From: Methylorubrum populi
Lineage (GTDB): Bacteria; Pseudomonadota; Alphaproteobacteria; Rhizobiales; Beijerinckiaceae
Direction: 5' to 3'
Assembly (NCBI RefSeq): GCF_002355515.1
Contig: NZ_AP014809.1
Span: forward strand, 4,178,501-4,242,500
DNA length: 64,000 nt
The notes beneath the pieces were generated by a model. It saw only the letters and a list, made by a program, of their open reading frames with translations. It was not told where the DNA came from and did not search any database. The position numbers and the translations under genes were made by a program. Below are positions 1 to 9,115 of the stretch, piece after piece; the first letter of the stretch is position 1, and every line of letters begins with the position of its first letter.

Positions 1-549
1 GAGCTCCTGCGCCGCGAGATCGCCGTGCCTCTCCGCGTAGGTTGTCGATCCGACGAGATCGAGGAAGAGGAACACGCGCTCCTCGCTGACCGGGCGGTGG
101 TAGCGCCCGAGGATGAGGCTCGTGAACGTCTCGCTGCCGATCAGGTCACGAACGCGCAGAACGGCGACGATCAGCGCCGACACCGCCAGCGCGAAGGGGA
201 TCGTGAGGAGCTTCGGTGTCACGGCCTCCAGGAAGGTCTTGTCCGCGATGCCGAGCCCCCAGACGATCGAGCCGGTCAACGACATCGCGGTCACGATCAC
301 GAGGACCAGGCTGATCTCGGCGGCCGCGAAATAGGCAAGCGTCGGCAGCTGCCGCAGGCGCCGGCTATAATCGGCGAGGAAGAGGCCGCGCTCGTAGGCG
401 ATCACCAGGAGCCCGACACCGGTGCCGTAGAGGACACCGGCGAGCTTCGGCCCATCGGCGAACAGGAGACCGTGCAGCGCGCCGAACGCGGCGCTGACGG
501 CGGCCATAATCATCCAGAAAAGCGGAGTGCCGTTCGACATGGTCTTCAT
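1..549 (-). CDS. Membrane-anchored adenylate/guanylate cyclase, N-terminal part (cut by window edge)
   Basis: The reverse-strand frame is open from an ATG at 549 to base 1 and continues outside the window; 183 residues are visible. The first ~125 residues hold about four hydrophobic segments, so the protein is anchored in the inner membrane. Near the end the frame reads RVFLFLDLVGSTTYAER, which matches the start of a class III nucleotidyl cyclase catalytic domain, where the first metal-binding Asp lies in the F-x-D-x-x-G-S-T motif. The start is supported by GGAG just upstream of the ATG. The catalytic domain is incomplete here, so substrate (ATP or GTP) and activity cannot be judged. The family makes cyclic nucleotides for signalling. 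Confidence 0.75.
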   Translation of the reverse strand, partial: MKTMSNGTPLFWMIMAAVSAAFGALHGLLFADGPKLAGVLYGTGVGLLVIAYERGLFLADYSRRLRQLPTLAYFAAAEISLVLVIVTAMSLTGSIVWGLGIADKTFLEAVTPKLLTIPFALAVSALIVAVLRVRDLIGSETFTSLILGRYHRPVSEERVFLFLDLVGSTTYAERHGDLAAQEL

Positions 550-797
550 CGGCTCCGGGACCCGCCGAAGGAGTAGAGAAGCAATCGCGGCGACAGCGTG
601 ACCCGCGAAGACTTTCCGATGTCCTCCACCCTCTCATCGTGCGGCATCGCACGGATTGAAAATACGCAGAACCGGACCGGGACCACGAGGCGGATTATTT
701 CCGCACCTCATTCGTGTTGGACCATCGGTCGATAGAGCCACCACTTCGAACCCGCCTCATCCGTGCGCCCGCTCGCTTCGGGGTCGGCCGGGATGCC

Positions 798-1514
798 TCA
801 CCGCAGGAAGCTGACCGCCACCGGCACCAGGATCGCGGTCAGGAAGGCGTTGAGCCCCATGGCGATGCCGGCGAAGGTGCCGGCAACCTCGCTGACCTGG
901 AAGGCGCGGGCGGTGCCGAGACCGTGGGCGGCGAGCCCCGCCGCGAAGCCGCGGGCGCGCATGTCCTCGATGCGCAGGATCCGCATCAGCGGCGTGACGA
1001 TCACCGCGCCGGCCATGCCGGTCAGCATCACAAGCACGGCAGCCAGCGTCGGGTCGCCGCCGAGGGCTTCGACGATGCCCATGGCGACGCCCGTGGTCAC
1101 GGATTTCGGGGCCATGGCGAGCCGCACGTCGTCGGGGATGCCGGCCAGCCGCGCGAAGACGAGCGCCGAGGTCATCGCCGTGACGCAGCCGACCAGAAGG
1201 GCGGCGAGCATCGGCAGGAGCGCGCGCATCACCGTCGCCCGCCGCTCGTAGAGCGGCACGGCCAGCGCCACCGTGGCCGGCCCGAGCAGGAAGTGCACGA
1301 ACTGCGCGCCCTCGAAATAGGCCCGGTAGGGCGTGCCGGTGAGCGTCAGCACGAGACCGATCATCCAGATCGCGTGGATCACCGGATTGGCGAGCGGGTG
1401 GCGCCCCGCCGCCTGAAAGGCGCGGTCGGCCACGGCGTAGGCCAGCAGCGTCACGGTGAGCCACAGCAGCGGCGTGTGGCTCAGATAGACCCAGAGGGCG
1501 AACTCGCCGGTCAT
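798..1514 (-). CDS. lrgB: LrgB/CidB family membrane protein
   Basis: This 238-residue, strongly hydrophobic protein has multiple predicted membrane segments and typical LrgB sequence such as MAPKSVTTGVAMGIVEALGG and a Gly/Ala-rich C-terminal segment (AAHGLGTARAF). LrgB works with LrgA in a holin/antiholin-like system first described in Gram-positive bacteria. In Gram-negatives the pair has been linked to export of small metabolites and autolysis control; the role here is inferred. It overlaps the end of lrgA by one codon (ATGA-type overlap), so the two are translationally coupled. Confidence 0.85.
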   Translation of the reverse strand: MTGEFALWVYLSHTPLLWLTVTLLAYAVADRAFQAAGRHPLANPVIHAIWMIGLVLTLTGTPYRAYFEGAQFVHFLLGPATVALAVPLYERRATVMRALLPMLAALLVGCVTAMTSALVFARLAGIPDDVRLAMAPKSVTTGVAMGIVEALGGDPTLAAVLVMLTGMAGAVIVTPLMRILRIEDMRARGFAAGLAAHGLGTARAFQVSEVAGTFAGIAMGLNAFLTAILVPVAVSFLR

Positions 1515-1897
1515 CGGCGATCCAGCATCCGCGAAACCGCGACGAAGGTGAGCACGGTCGCCGCCAGCGTCAGGGTCACGGAGACGAGGAGCACCAGGGC
1601 GAGCGCGAGGCCGTGGCTCGCCAGCACGTCGAGCTTGCCGACGATGCCGACGCCGGCCGGCACGAACAGGATCGAGAGATGCGCAAGCATCCCCTTGGCG
1701 GTGCCCTCCAGCCCGCCATCGACCAGCGGCGGCGGCAGCCAGCGGGTCGAGGCCGGCTGCGTCCGGTCGCGCAGGACCAGGAAGGCGAGAAGCAGCGCCA
1801 TGCCGATCACCGGCCCCGGCACCGGCAGGCCGGCGGCGCGGGCGGCGACCTCGCCGAGGAGCTGGGCGAGCAGGATCAGGGTCAGGCTGACGATCAT
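1511..1897 (-). CDS. lrgA: LrgA/CidA family holin-like membrane protein
   Basis: This 128-residue membrane protein begins MIVSLTLILLAQLLGEV and carries the CidA/LrgA core PVPGPVIGMALLLAFL followed by the HLSILFVPAGVG segment, with about four membrane helices. I start it at the ATG at 1897, because the 15-residue upstream extension is charged, non-conserved and lies in a palindromic repeat region. Its stop overlaps the lrgB start, forming an lrgAB operon on the reverse strand. It is the holin-like partner of LrgB. Confidence 0.85.
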   Translation of the reverse strand: MIVSLTLILLAQLLGEVAARAAGLPVPGPVIGMALLLAFLVLRDRTQPASTRWLPPPLVDGGLEGTAKGMLAHLSILFVPAGVGIVGKLDVLASHGLALALVLLVSVTLTLAATVLTFVAVSRMLDRR

Positions 1898-1904
1898 TGC
1901 AACG

Positions 1905-2010
1905 TCCGGGATCCCGAAGGGATCATCCCTTTGGCGGGGCACCAGGGTGGAACCCCGGCAATCTTCCAGGGCCCTGCCCTGGACCCGCGAAAAGGCTCGC
2001 CTTTTCGAAA
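1905..2010. repeat. Palindrome-rich intergenic segment (REP-like)
   Basis: Between the TerB-like gene and lrgA lies a run of short inverted repeats: CCGGGATCCCG, a near-perfect AAGGGAT/ATCCCTT pair, CCAGGGC-CCT-GCCCTGG (1966-1982) and CGAAAAGGC-TC-GCCTTTTCG (1988-2007). The last could act as a weak terminator for the TerB-like gene. The clustering resembles REP/BIME-type intergenic repeats; genome-wide copy number cannot be seen from here. Confidence 0.5.
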
Positions 2011-2023
2011 TCCGGATTCATCA

Positions 2024-2500
2024 TCACGCGCCGGCGGGCTCGCGGAAGCCGCGGTCGCGGGCGGCGGCGATCGCCGGCTCGTCGAAGCCGAGCAGCTTGC
2101 CGAGGCGCCAGACCAGCGCCTCCTCGAACTCGTGCAGGTCGCCGTCGGCGCCGGCCACCGACCACGCCATGGCGAGCAGCCGCCCGCGCTCCTCCGGGCT
2201 GCTGCCGTCGCTGCCGATCAGTTCGACCAGGCTCGTCATGTCGCGGGTCTGCGCCTCGAAGGTGGCGGCGCGCTCGATCAGGCCCTGCGCCTCCGCGTCG
2301 CTCTCCGCGTAGCGGCGGCGCACCAGCCGCACCAGCCGCTCGGATTCCGCCGGGTCGAGCACGCCGTCGGCGCGGGCGACGTGGACGAGGAGCGCGGTCG
2401 CCGCGAGATGCTCCTCGCTGCCGTCCGGCACCGTCTCGGCCGGGGCCGGCAGGCCGAAGGCCGAGGAGGCGTAGGCGAGGAGCCGCTGGAGGAGGGCCAT
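2024..2500 (-). CDS. TerB-like (tellurite resistance B family) protein
   Basis: This 158-residue soluble protein begins MALLQRLLAYASSAFGLP. It has the TerB-type helical pattern: ATALLVHVARADGVLDPAE at about residues 30-48, then a second acidic helix SVAGADGDLHEFEEALVWRLGKLLG near 120. This fits the paired acidic metal-binding helices of the family. The ATG at 2500 is used because the 66-residue upstream extension is low-complexity Arg/Pro sequence. Stand-alone TerB-like proteins are common in Rhizobiales and their function is not established. It sits upstream of lrgAB on the same strand, separated by ~127 bp of palindromic repeat. Confidence 0.75.
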   Translation of the reverse strand: MALLQRLLAYASSAFGLPAPAETVPDGSEEHLAATALLVHVARADGVLDPAESERLVRLVRRRYAESDAEAQGLIERAATFEAQTRDMTSLVELIGSDGSSPEERGRLLAMAWSVAGADGDLHEFEEALVWRLGKLLGFDEPAIAAARDRGFREPAGA

Positions 2501-2717
2501 GTCCGTTCCCGTCCGGTCTTGTGCCCTCGCGCGGCCTCCGGTGACCGGCCGCCTGCCCGGCCGCGGGGACGCGGCGGGCGTTTCGCGAGAGACGCTTGCG
2601 GGCGCAAAGGTCGGGACCGGGCCGGGCCGGGTCAAGCGCGGACGCCGCCCGGAAGCGATCCGCGCCTTCGTTTCGCGCCCGGCGTGGCCCGGCTGCACCG
2701 GCCGCCGGGTCGAACGG

Positions 2718-5387
2718 TCAGCGGACCGTGGCGATGCCGTCGGCGGTGGCGGAGGTGCTGACGTTCTGGCGCAGATCCGCCTCGCCGAGCGTCTTCAGCT
2801 CCAGGCGCAGCAGCACGGTCTGATTGCGCTCGCGCACGCCGATCGCGGTGGCGATGGGCGAGACGATGTAGTTGAGCGAGACCGTGGTGCACTCGTCCTG
2901 ATAGCCGCCGCCGAGGCTCATGCCGGAGAGGTAGGCCTTGCCCGGATTGCTGTAGACCGGCGACAGGCCGACCGGGTTGGCGAGGTAGGCGGTGTAGTAG
3001 TCGGCGAAGGTGTCGCGCGTGTCGAGGTAGTGGGTGAAGTCGACGAGCGCCGAGCCGGTGACGAACCAGTTCGGGGTGATGCGGTAGGTGGCCGACGCCG
3101 TCACGCCCTCGCGGCGATGCGGGAAGCCCAGGGCCGGCTGCGCCTCGTAGGTGGAGTAGAACAGCGAGGTCTCGAGCGGCAGGAACGGCGAGAACCGCGC
3201 GGTCACGCCGGCCTCGAACCGGTTCACCGCGAAGTCGCGCTGGTCGAAGCGGGCGCGGGCGATGAAGCTGATGTTCTGGTTCGGCGAGAGCTGGAAGCGG
3301 CTGACGAAGTCCGAGCGGCGGTTCTCCAGGCCGGAATCGAGGCCGACATTGGCGAGATCGCCGCGGCGGAACGAGTTCACGCCGGCGATCTGGATCGACT
3401 CGCCGAACATCAGGTTGGCGTACCAGCCGGTCGGGGTCACGACGGAGTATTGCGCGCCGAGATTGGCCCGCACGCCGCCCTCGACCCGGTCGTAGCCCGA
3501 AAACTTGTCCCACTCGAACAGGGAGGTGTCGTCGAAGACGAGGCTCTGCGCGTCCTCGTTGGGCAGGCGACCGATCCGGGTCTCGGAGGGCCGGGCGATC
3601 ACCTGGGCGATCGGCTCCAGGGTGTGGACGCCGAGCGCGCCGAAATCGGCGACGAAGGGATAGCGATAGTCGAGGCCGATCGCCGGCATGATGCGGCCGG
3701 AGAAGCCCTCGTCGACGGTGGTGATGTTGTTCACCAGCGCGTTCTGGAAGCCCGAGCGGCTCGGGTTCACGAAGAAGGCGTCGGTGCGCAGGTAGGTAAA
3801 CGGCGTGAAGACCTGCCCGAAATCGTCGATGAAGCTGCGCCGCCAGGAGACCTGGGCCGAGAGCCGCGTGTCGACGCCGCCCAAGCCCCGCACGATGCAG
3901 CGGTCGCGCACGAAGGTGGTGCAGGTCTCGTAGAGCGGGTAGCTGACGCCGTTCACGCTCGGGGCGAACAGGTAGCTGCCGGTGCGCGGGATGCCCTGGA
4001 AGTCGGTCGCCTCGCGCGAGAGGCTGGTGACGTTGGCCTCGAACCGCACCTCGCCGCCGATCGGCTGCGGCCCGTCGATGCGCTTGTCGTAGTCGATCAC
4101 CGGCAGGACGACCGGCTGCTCCTTCTGCCAGTCGAAGCTCGACAGGGCCTTGAAGTAGTAGCCGCGCGCCTCGAACCACGAGCGGTCGCCCTGACCGATC
4201 AGGTAGGCGGTCGAGACCGCCTCGCGGAAATAATCGGTGGTGATGTTCTGGTTGCGGATGCGGTAATTGTCGAGGAACCACTTGTCGGTCACGCCGACGA
4301 GGTCCCAGCCCGTGCGCCAGTGCTCGTTGATGAAGAAGCGCCCGCGCGACTCCACCGAGCCGCGGAACTCGCGGTCGGCGGCCCCCAGCGGTCCCGGGAG
4401 GAAGGCCGAGGGCGTCGTCTGGAAGATGCCCGACAGGCGAAGATTGTAGCTGCCGTTGTCGATCCGCTGGCGGAACTCGGCCTGGCCCAGCACGCCCTGG
4501 CGCGAGACGAAGGCGGGCGAGAGCGTCAGGTCGTAGCTCGGATCGAGGTTGATGAAGAACGGCGTCGCCACGCCGGTGCCGATCGCCGTCGAGGTGATGA
4601 AGCGCGGCGTCAGGAAGCCGGTCTTGCGCTTCACCGTCGGGTCGGCGGACTCGAAATAGGGCAGGTAGGCGACCGGGATGCCACCGAGTTCGAGGGTCGA
4701 ATCCTCGTAACTGATGGTGTGGGTCTCATTGTTGTGGATGATCTTGGCCGCCTTGATCTGCCAGAGCGGCGGCGTCTCCGGATGGTCCTTGCACGGCTCG
4801 CAGGCGGTGTAGGTGGCGTAGTCGAAGCTCGATTGCTCGCCCGCGATTCGCTCCGCCCGCGGGGCGGAGATGCGGGTGCGCACCGTCTCGCCCTTGAGCT
4901 GGACGGTCTGCTGGATGCGCAGCGCGTCGACGAAGCCGTTCTTGAAGTCGTCGGTCAGCTCCATCCGCTCGCCGGTGACCAGGGCCCCGGTCTCGTCGGT
5001 GAGGCGGACATTGCCCTCCGCGAAGACTCGGCTCGTGCCGCGGTCGTAGCGCACCCGGTCGGCCTGGAGCGTGCGGGCGCCGTAATGCAGCTCGGCATTG
5101 CCCCGCGCGGTCACGGTGTTGCGGTCGTTGTCGTAGATCAGCTCGTCGGCCTCGACGAGCAGGCGCTGGGGCTGACCGTCCTTGCCCTTGCCGTCCTTGG
5201 GGCCGGCGAGCCTTTCGAGTCCGGCCTGGGCATGGGCGCGCGGCGCGGCGAGCCCGAAGGCTGCCGTCAGCAGTGCGGCCATGGAGACCGTGATCGCGAT
5301 GTCGGCGACCTTACGCAACGCGTCCCTCGAACCCTGTGCAGCCCCCTGCACGACGACCACAACCGAACCCGTCCCCACCCGGAGCAC
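2718..5387 (-). CDS. lptD: LPS assembly outer-membrane protein LptD
   Basis: LptD (889 aa) is the outer-membrane barrel that inserts lipopolysaccharide delivered by the Lpt bridge. A hydrophobic export signal ends near residue 53 (PRAHAQ). An OstA/LptA-like N-terminal domain follows (about 70-190: LLVEADELIYDNDRNTV, VTARGNAELHYG). The rest is a long barrel domain that includes YLPYFESADPTVKRKTGFL. A CEPC cysteine pair lies near residue 196, in the region where LptD forms disulfides. The gene begins 6 bp after the lptG stop, so lptF-lptG-lptD form one operon. In many alphaproteobacteria surA, pdxA and ksgA follow lptD; here a TerB-like gene and lrgAB follow instead. Confidence 0.95.
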   Translation of the reverse strand: MLRVGTGSVVVVVQGAAQGSRDALRKVADIAITVSMAALLTAAFGLAAPRAHAQAGLERLAGPKDGKGKDGQPQRLLVEADELIYDNDRNTVTARGNAELHYGARTLQADRVRYDRGTSRVFAEGNVRLTDETGALVTGERMELTDDFKNGFVDALRIQQTVQLKGETVRTRISAPRAERIAGEQSSFDYATYTACEPCKDHPETPPLWQIKAAKIIHNNETHTISYEDSTLELGGIPVAYLPYFESADPTVKRKTGFLTPRFITSTAIGTGVATPFFINLDPSYDLTLSPAFVSRQGVLGQAEFRQRIDNGSYNLRLSGIFQTTPSAFLPGPLGAADREFRGSVESRGRFFINEHWRTGWDLVGVTDKWFLDNYRIRNQNITTDYFREAVSTAYLIGQGDRSWFEARGYYFKALSSFDWQKEQPVVLPVIDYDKRIDGPQPIGGEVRFEANVTSLSREATDFQGIPRTGSYLFAPSVNGVSYPLYETCTTFVRDRCIVRGLGGVDTRLSAQVSWRRSFIDDFGQVFTPFTYLRTDAFFVNPSRSGFQNALVNNITTVDEGFSGRIMPAIGLDYRYPFVADFGALGVHTLEPIAQVIARPSETRIGRLPNEDAQSLVFDDTSLFEWDKFSGYDRVEGGVRANLGAQYSVVTPTGWYANLMFGESIQIAGVNSFRRGDLANVGLDSGLENRRSDFVSRFQLSPNQNISFIARARFDQRDFAVNRFEAGVTARFSPFLPLETSLFYSTYEAQPALGFPHRREGVTASATYRITPNWFVTGSALVDFTHYLDTRDTFADYYTAYLANPVGLSPVYSNPGKAYLSGMSLGGGYQDECTTVSLNYIVSPIATAIGVRERNQTVLLRLELKTLGEADLRQNVSTSATADGIATVR

Positions 5388-5393
5388 CGCGCA

Positions 5394-6482
5394 TCAGCCG
5401 TCCTCCTGGTAGAGAAGCGTGAGCGTACCGAGCAAACTCCCTACCACGGCCGGGAACCATGCCGCCACTGTCGGCGCGACCATCCCCGACGCGCCCAGCC
5501 CCTCCATCACCTGCCGCGCGACGTAGAGAACGAAGCCGGCGCTCACCCCGCCGAGCACGAGTTTCCCGACGCCACCAAAGCGGAAGAACCTTAAGGAAAC
5601 CGTTGCCGCCACGAGGACCATCGCGAGGTAGAGCAGGGGCGTTGCCAGCAGCACATCGTACTGGAGGCGGTAGCGCGTGGCATCCAGGCCGGCCCGCTCG
5701 TGGCGCGCGATGGTCTCGGGAAGTTGCCAGAAGGGCACAGATTCCGGGGGTGTGAAGCGCTGGCGGATCTGGCTCGGATCGAGCGTCGAGGCGACGAGGT
5801 AGACCTCGTGGCTCTCGGGCGGTTCATCGCGCGTGAGAACGCGCACATCGCGCAACTCCCACCAGCCGTCGTGCAGGGTCGCCCGCGCCGCCTCGACCTG
5901 CGCGGTGAAGATGCCCGCGTCGTCGAACTGGAAGACGGTGACGCCGGCGAGCGTCGTCGTGCCCTCGACCGCCGTCTCGGCGCGGATGATCGCCTGCCCG
6001 TCCACGCTGCGCTGGCGCAGCCACAGGTCCTTGCCGGTGCCGGCCTTGGTCGATTTGGCGAAGATCTTCGCCTCGATCTCGCTGGAGCGCTGCTTGAGCG
6101 CCGCGGAGAGCGGGTTGTAGGCGCCGATCGCCAGGGCGCCGATCGCCAGCGCCACGAAGGCGCCGGGCTGGAGGAACTGCCACGCCGAGATGCCGGCGGC
6201 CCGCGCCACCACGAGTTCGAGCTTGCGCGAGAGCTGGAGCAGGGCGGCCATGGAGCCGAACAGCACCGCGAAGGGCAGCACGCTCTCGGCGACCGCGGGC
6301 GTGCGGTAGAGGGCGAGCTGCGCCATCAGACCGGGCGAGGCGCCCTCCGCGTCGCCCGCGCGCCGCAGCAGCTCGACGAAGTCGAGGGTGTAGACCAGGG
6401 CGAAGACGGTGAGGAACACGCCGAGGATGGTGCGCACGAAGCGCCACGCGAAGTAGCGGCCGAGGGTCGCGCCGATCAGCAT
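5394..6482 (-). CDS. lptG: LPS export ABC transporter permease LptG
   Basis: The 362-residue protein starts MLIGATLGRYFAWRFVRTIL. It shows the YjgP/YjgQ permease layout: three N-terminal membrane helices, a periplasmic β-jellyroll-like domain (about 120-260, with VDGQAIIRAETAVEGTTTLAGV) and three C-terminal helices. With LptF and the LptB ATPase (not in this window) it extracts LPS from the inner membrane. It lies 10 bp downstream of lptF and 6 bp upstream of lptD. LptG is assigned rather than LptF from gene order and from similarity of the N-terminus; the two permeases are homologous. Confidence 0.93.
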   Translation of the reverse strand: MLIGATLGRYFAWRFVRTILGVFLTVFALVYTLDFVELLRRAGDAEGASPGLMAQLALYRTPAVAESVLPFAVLFGSMAALLQLSRKLELVVARAAGISAWQFLQPGAFVALAIGALAIGAYNPLSAALKQRSSEIEAKIFAKSTKAGTGKDLWLRQRSVDGQAIIRAETAVEGTTTLAGVTVFQFDDAGIFTAQVEAARATLHDGWWELRDVRVLTRDEPPESHEVYLVASTLDPSQIRQRFTPPESVPFWQLPETIARHERAGLDATRYRLQYDVLLATPLLYLAMVLVAATVSLRFFRFGGVGKLVLGGVSAGFVLYVARQVMEGLGASGMVAPTVAAWFPAVVGSLLGTLTLLYQEDG

Positions 6483-6492
6483 CGCGGTGGCC

Positions 6493-7662
6493 TCAGGCGC
6501 GCCCGGCCAGGGGGCGCCGCCGCACGGCCCCCGCGAGCCGCCGCCCGAACCGGCCGAGCCCCTCGTTCAAGGCCCGCACCCGGGCGCCGCCGAAGATCAC
6601 GAGGCAGGAAAGGGCGATCGCCCCGAGCGGCGCGGCGTAGATCGCCACAACCGCGCCGGGGCTGCGCACGGCGGCGCTGCTCGCGGCGAAGCCCGCGATG
6701 CGCAAGCCCACGACGCCGAGCACCGCCCCGGCCACGGCGAAGCCACGGCCCTGGCGCGTGGTGCGCGGGTCGCCGAGCGCGGCGAACGCGATGAAGGCGA
6801 GCGCCAGGGGGTAGAGCCAAGCGGAGAGCCGGTCGTGGAGTTCGGCCCGGAAGCGGCCCTTCTGCAGGCGGTAATAGCCCTCGCCGGTATCGGGGAAGAG
6901 CAGGGCGAGGGTCGAGCGCTCGCGCGGCTTGTAGACCGTCTCCGCGTCCGGGGGCGTGAAGGCGGCGAGATCGACGGCGTAGCGCTCGTAGCTCACGATC
7001 GAGGAATCGCGGCTGTCCTTCTGCTGGCGGTGGATGCTCCCCTTCTCGAGGACGAGGTAGGTCTGCCCGTCGACCTCGGTCACGCGCCCGCGCTCGGCGA
7101 GGTAGACCACCGCCTTGCCGGCCTCGCGCTTGTCCTGGATGAACAGGCCCTGGAGCGAGCCGTCGGCGCCGCGCTCGCGGAAATGGAAGGTGATGCCGTT
7201 GTCGAGCGCGGTGAACTGGCCCTCCTTGACCACGTTGGCGACGAAGTCGCCGCGCACCCGGGTCAGCACGTCGCGCAGCTCCTGGAACGAGGAGGGCATC
7301 ACCTGGATCGTCAGGAAGGCGACGACGAGGCTGACGGCGAGCGCGAGCGTCGCGAAGGGCCGCAGCAGCTGGCGCGGCGGCATGCCGGCGGCCGACATCA
7401 CGATGAGCTCAGAATCGCCGTTGAGCTTGTTCAGCGCGTAGACGCAGGCGATGAACAGCGCGACCGGCGCGATCACCGTGATCAGGGTCGGCAGCGACAG
7501 GGCGGTGATGAACAGGAAGACGAGGAGCGTCTGCCCCTTGGCCGTGACGAGGTCGAGTTCGCGCAGGGCCTGCGTCACCCAGATCGTGCCGGTGAGGCCG
7601 ATCAGGCAGGTGAGGAAGGCCCCGAGCGCGATCCTGAATATATAGCGCTCGATCTGCGTCAT
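6493..7662 (-). CDS. lptF: LPS export ABC transporter permease LptF
   Basis: This is the first gene of the lptF-lptG-lptD operon (389 aa from the ATG at 7662, reading MTQIERYIFRIALGAFL). I use this internal ATG rather than one 12 codons upstream because LptF proteins begin with the MxxIxRYI segment. It has three N-terminal helices with SAAGMPPRQLLRP in the cytoplasmic coupling region, a periplasmic domain and three C-terminal helices. Its partner LptG follows after 10 bp. Transcription starts in the 390-bp gap shared with the divergent barrel gene. Confidence 0.93.
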   Translation of the reverse strand: MTQIERYIFRIALGAFLTCLIGLTGTIWVTQALRELDLVTAKGQTLLVFLFITALSLPTLITVIAPVALFIACVYALNKLNGDSELIVMSAAGMPPRQLLRPFATLALAVSLVVAFLTIQVMPSSFQELRDVLTRVRGDFVANVVKEGQFTALDNGITFHFRERGADGSLQGLFIQDKREAGKAVVYLAERGRVTEVDGQTYLVLEKGSIHRQQKDSRDSSIVSYERYAVDLAAFTPPDAETVYKPRERSTLALLFPDTGEGYYRLQKGRFRAELHDRLSAWLYPLALAFIAFAALGDPRTTRQGRGFAVAGAVLGVVGLRIAGFAASSAAVRSPGAVVAIYAAPLGAIALSCLVIFGGARVRALNEGLGRFGRRLAGAVRRRPLAGRA

Positions 7663-8052
7663 CCGCGCCTTCCGCCCCTCGAACCCCTTCCTCGCCACAG
7701 CTCACGGCGCCGCGCATTCTCGCCGGTCGCGGCGATCAGGCCAAGCTGTCCCGTAAACGATCCTCGAACGAAGCCTCTCGGGGCGCCCGGATTGAGGCCG
7801 TTTCGCGGCGCAGGCGAGCATGCGACGGGATAGCCCGCGAAGGGGACACCGGCGCGACCCGCGCTCGGATCGGGGGAGAGGACGCCGCGCCGCCGCCTCG
7901 CGGTCGGCCGCGAGAAAGCCTGTCCGGCGACCACGCCGCCCCTGCGATGGAATACTGCTTCCCATTCTACGACCTCGTTGTAACCTATGCGAATTGCGCG
8001 CGCTCCTTCATTCTCGGCCCGGGCGTTCTCGCGTCCGGGGCGAGGGGGAAAG
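7663..8052. other. Divergent intergenic region between lptF and the barrel-type gene
   Basis: This 390-bp gap holds the promoters for both neighbours by position. I see no convincing gene: the open frames crossing it are Arg/Pro-rich and lack ribosome sites. No clear -35/-10 pair could be fixed by eye. Confidence 0.5.
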
Positions 8053-9039
8053 ATGTCGTGGAGCCGGGCCGCCCTGGGTGCGGCCGCCTGCCTGAGCATG
8101 ACCGTGGCGATCGCGCGGGCGGCACCGGCGACGAGTGCCGGCGAGCAGGTCGGCCTCACGGCCGGCTATCCCCTGCCGATCGGCGTCGTCATCGCGGTCG
8201 ATACCTTCACCGCCGGCCGGGCCGACCGGCCGAACGCCCCGGACGTGATGGGCAACATCCCGTTCGTGGTCTGGGCCTCGCCCTACAAGCTCTTCGGTGG
8301 GCAGATCCAACCGGTGGTCTCGTTCCCGACCGCCCTCATCGGCACGCGCAACCCCGCGCCGCTGCCGAACCGCGACGTCAGCGCGATGTACAACCCGCTG
8401 CTCGCGAGCGCCCTGGCCTGGGATCTCGGGAACGGCCTCGGTGTCTCCTATCTGCTCGGCGCCTACCTGCCGGTGAGCGACCGCGGCTCGCTCGGCCTCG
8501 GCCTCGACGGCACGCCGCTCTTGCCGCAGGCCGCCTCGGCGACCCTCCGCCAGAGCTTCGCGGCGACCTATGTCGGCGACGGCCGCTACAATCTCACGGC
8601 GTCGCTCTCCTACGGCCTGACCCTGGACCCGCGCGCCCGCTTCGGCGGCGCCGTCGGCCGGTCGCTCGGGCCGATCGGCCAAGCGGACGGGCTCGGCCTC
8701 GACCTGACGCTGGTCAAAAGGTTCGGGAGGTTCGAAATCGGCCCAGTCGCCTACGGCTCCCTCGACCTCGCGGTGGACCGCCGCGATCCGCTCTACCGCA
8801 CCTATCAGAAGACCGGGCAATTCGCCGCCGGCGCCCTTGTCGGCTACAGCTTCGACCGCTTCATCGTGCAGGTCTATCTCGCCCGCGACATCGTCGCCCG
8901 CCAGACGCGCACCCGCGGTGGCCAAGTGCAGGACAATGAGGAGACCCGCGGCTGGTTTCGCCTCGCCGTGCCGCTCGCCGCACCGAGCGCAGGCCAGGCC
9001 GCGGAGGCGGGGTCGAGGTCGCTCGTGTCGAAGGACTGA
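8053..9039 (+). CDS. Outer-membrane transporter-like protein (Phenol_MetA_deg type)
   Basis: This 328-residue protein has a signal peptide (MSWSRAALGAAACLSMTVA, cleavage near ARAAP). The mature part is made of alternating aromatic/Gly β-strand sequence, with YNLTASLSYGLTLD, FEIGPVAYGSLDLA and AALVGYSFDRFIVQVY. That pattern fits the MetA-pathway/phenol-degradation porin-like family of outer-membrane barrels, whose substrates are mostly unknown. The start is chosen at 8053 because GAGGGGG lies just upstream and the signal peptide begins there. It is divergent from lptF; no catabolic genes adjoin it, so a substrate cannot be proposed. Confidence 0.65.
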   Translation: MSWSRAALGAAACLSMTVAIARAAPATSAGEQVGLTAGYPLPIGVVIAVDTFTAGRADRPNAPDVMGNIPFVVWASPYKLFGGQIQPVVSFPTALIGTRNPAPLPNRDVSAMYNPLLASALAWDLGNGLGVSYLLGAYLPVSDRGSLGLGLDGTPLLPQAASATLRQSFAATYVGDGRYNLTASLSYGLTLDPRARFGGAVGRSLGPIGQADGLGLDLTLVKRFGRFEIGPVAYGSLDLAVDRRDPLYRTYQKTGQFAAGALVGYSFDRFIVQVYLARDIVARQTRTRGGQVQDNEETRGWFRLAVPLAAPSAGQAAEAGSRSLVSKD

Positions 9040-9115
9040 GCGAAGAACGCTCGGGATCGACGGCACTCGCAGCTCGAAGGCATCTCGGCCGGATCGCGCG
9101 CCCGCCTGTCGTGTC

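Noticed and set aside
2499..5594. A 1,031-codon open frame antisense to lptD
   Set aside because: It is a by-product of high GC and strong third-position bias; the reverse strand encodes a clear LptD, while this frame is rich in Arg, Ala, Gly and Val with no family resemblance. The same applies to long antisense frames over fumC/fadD, paoC and opgH.
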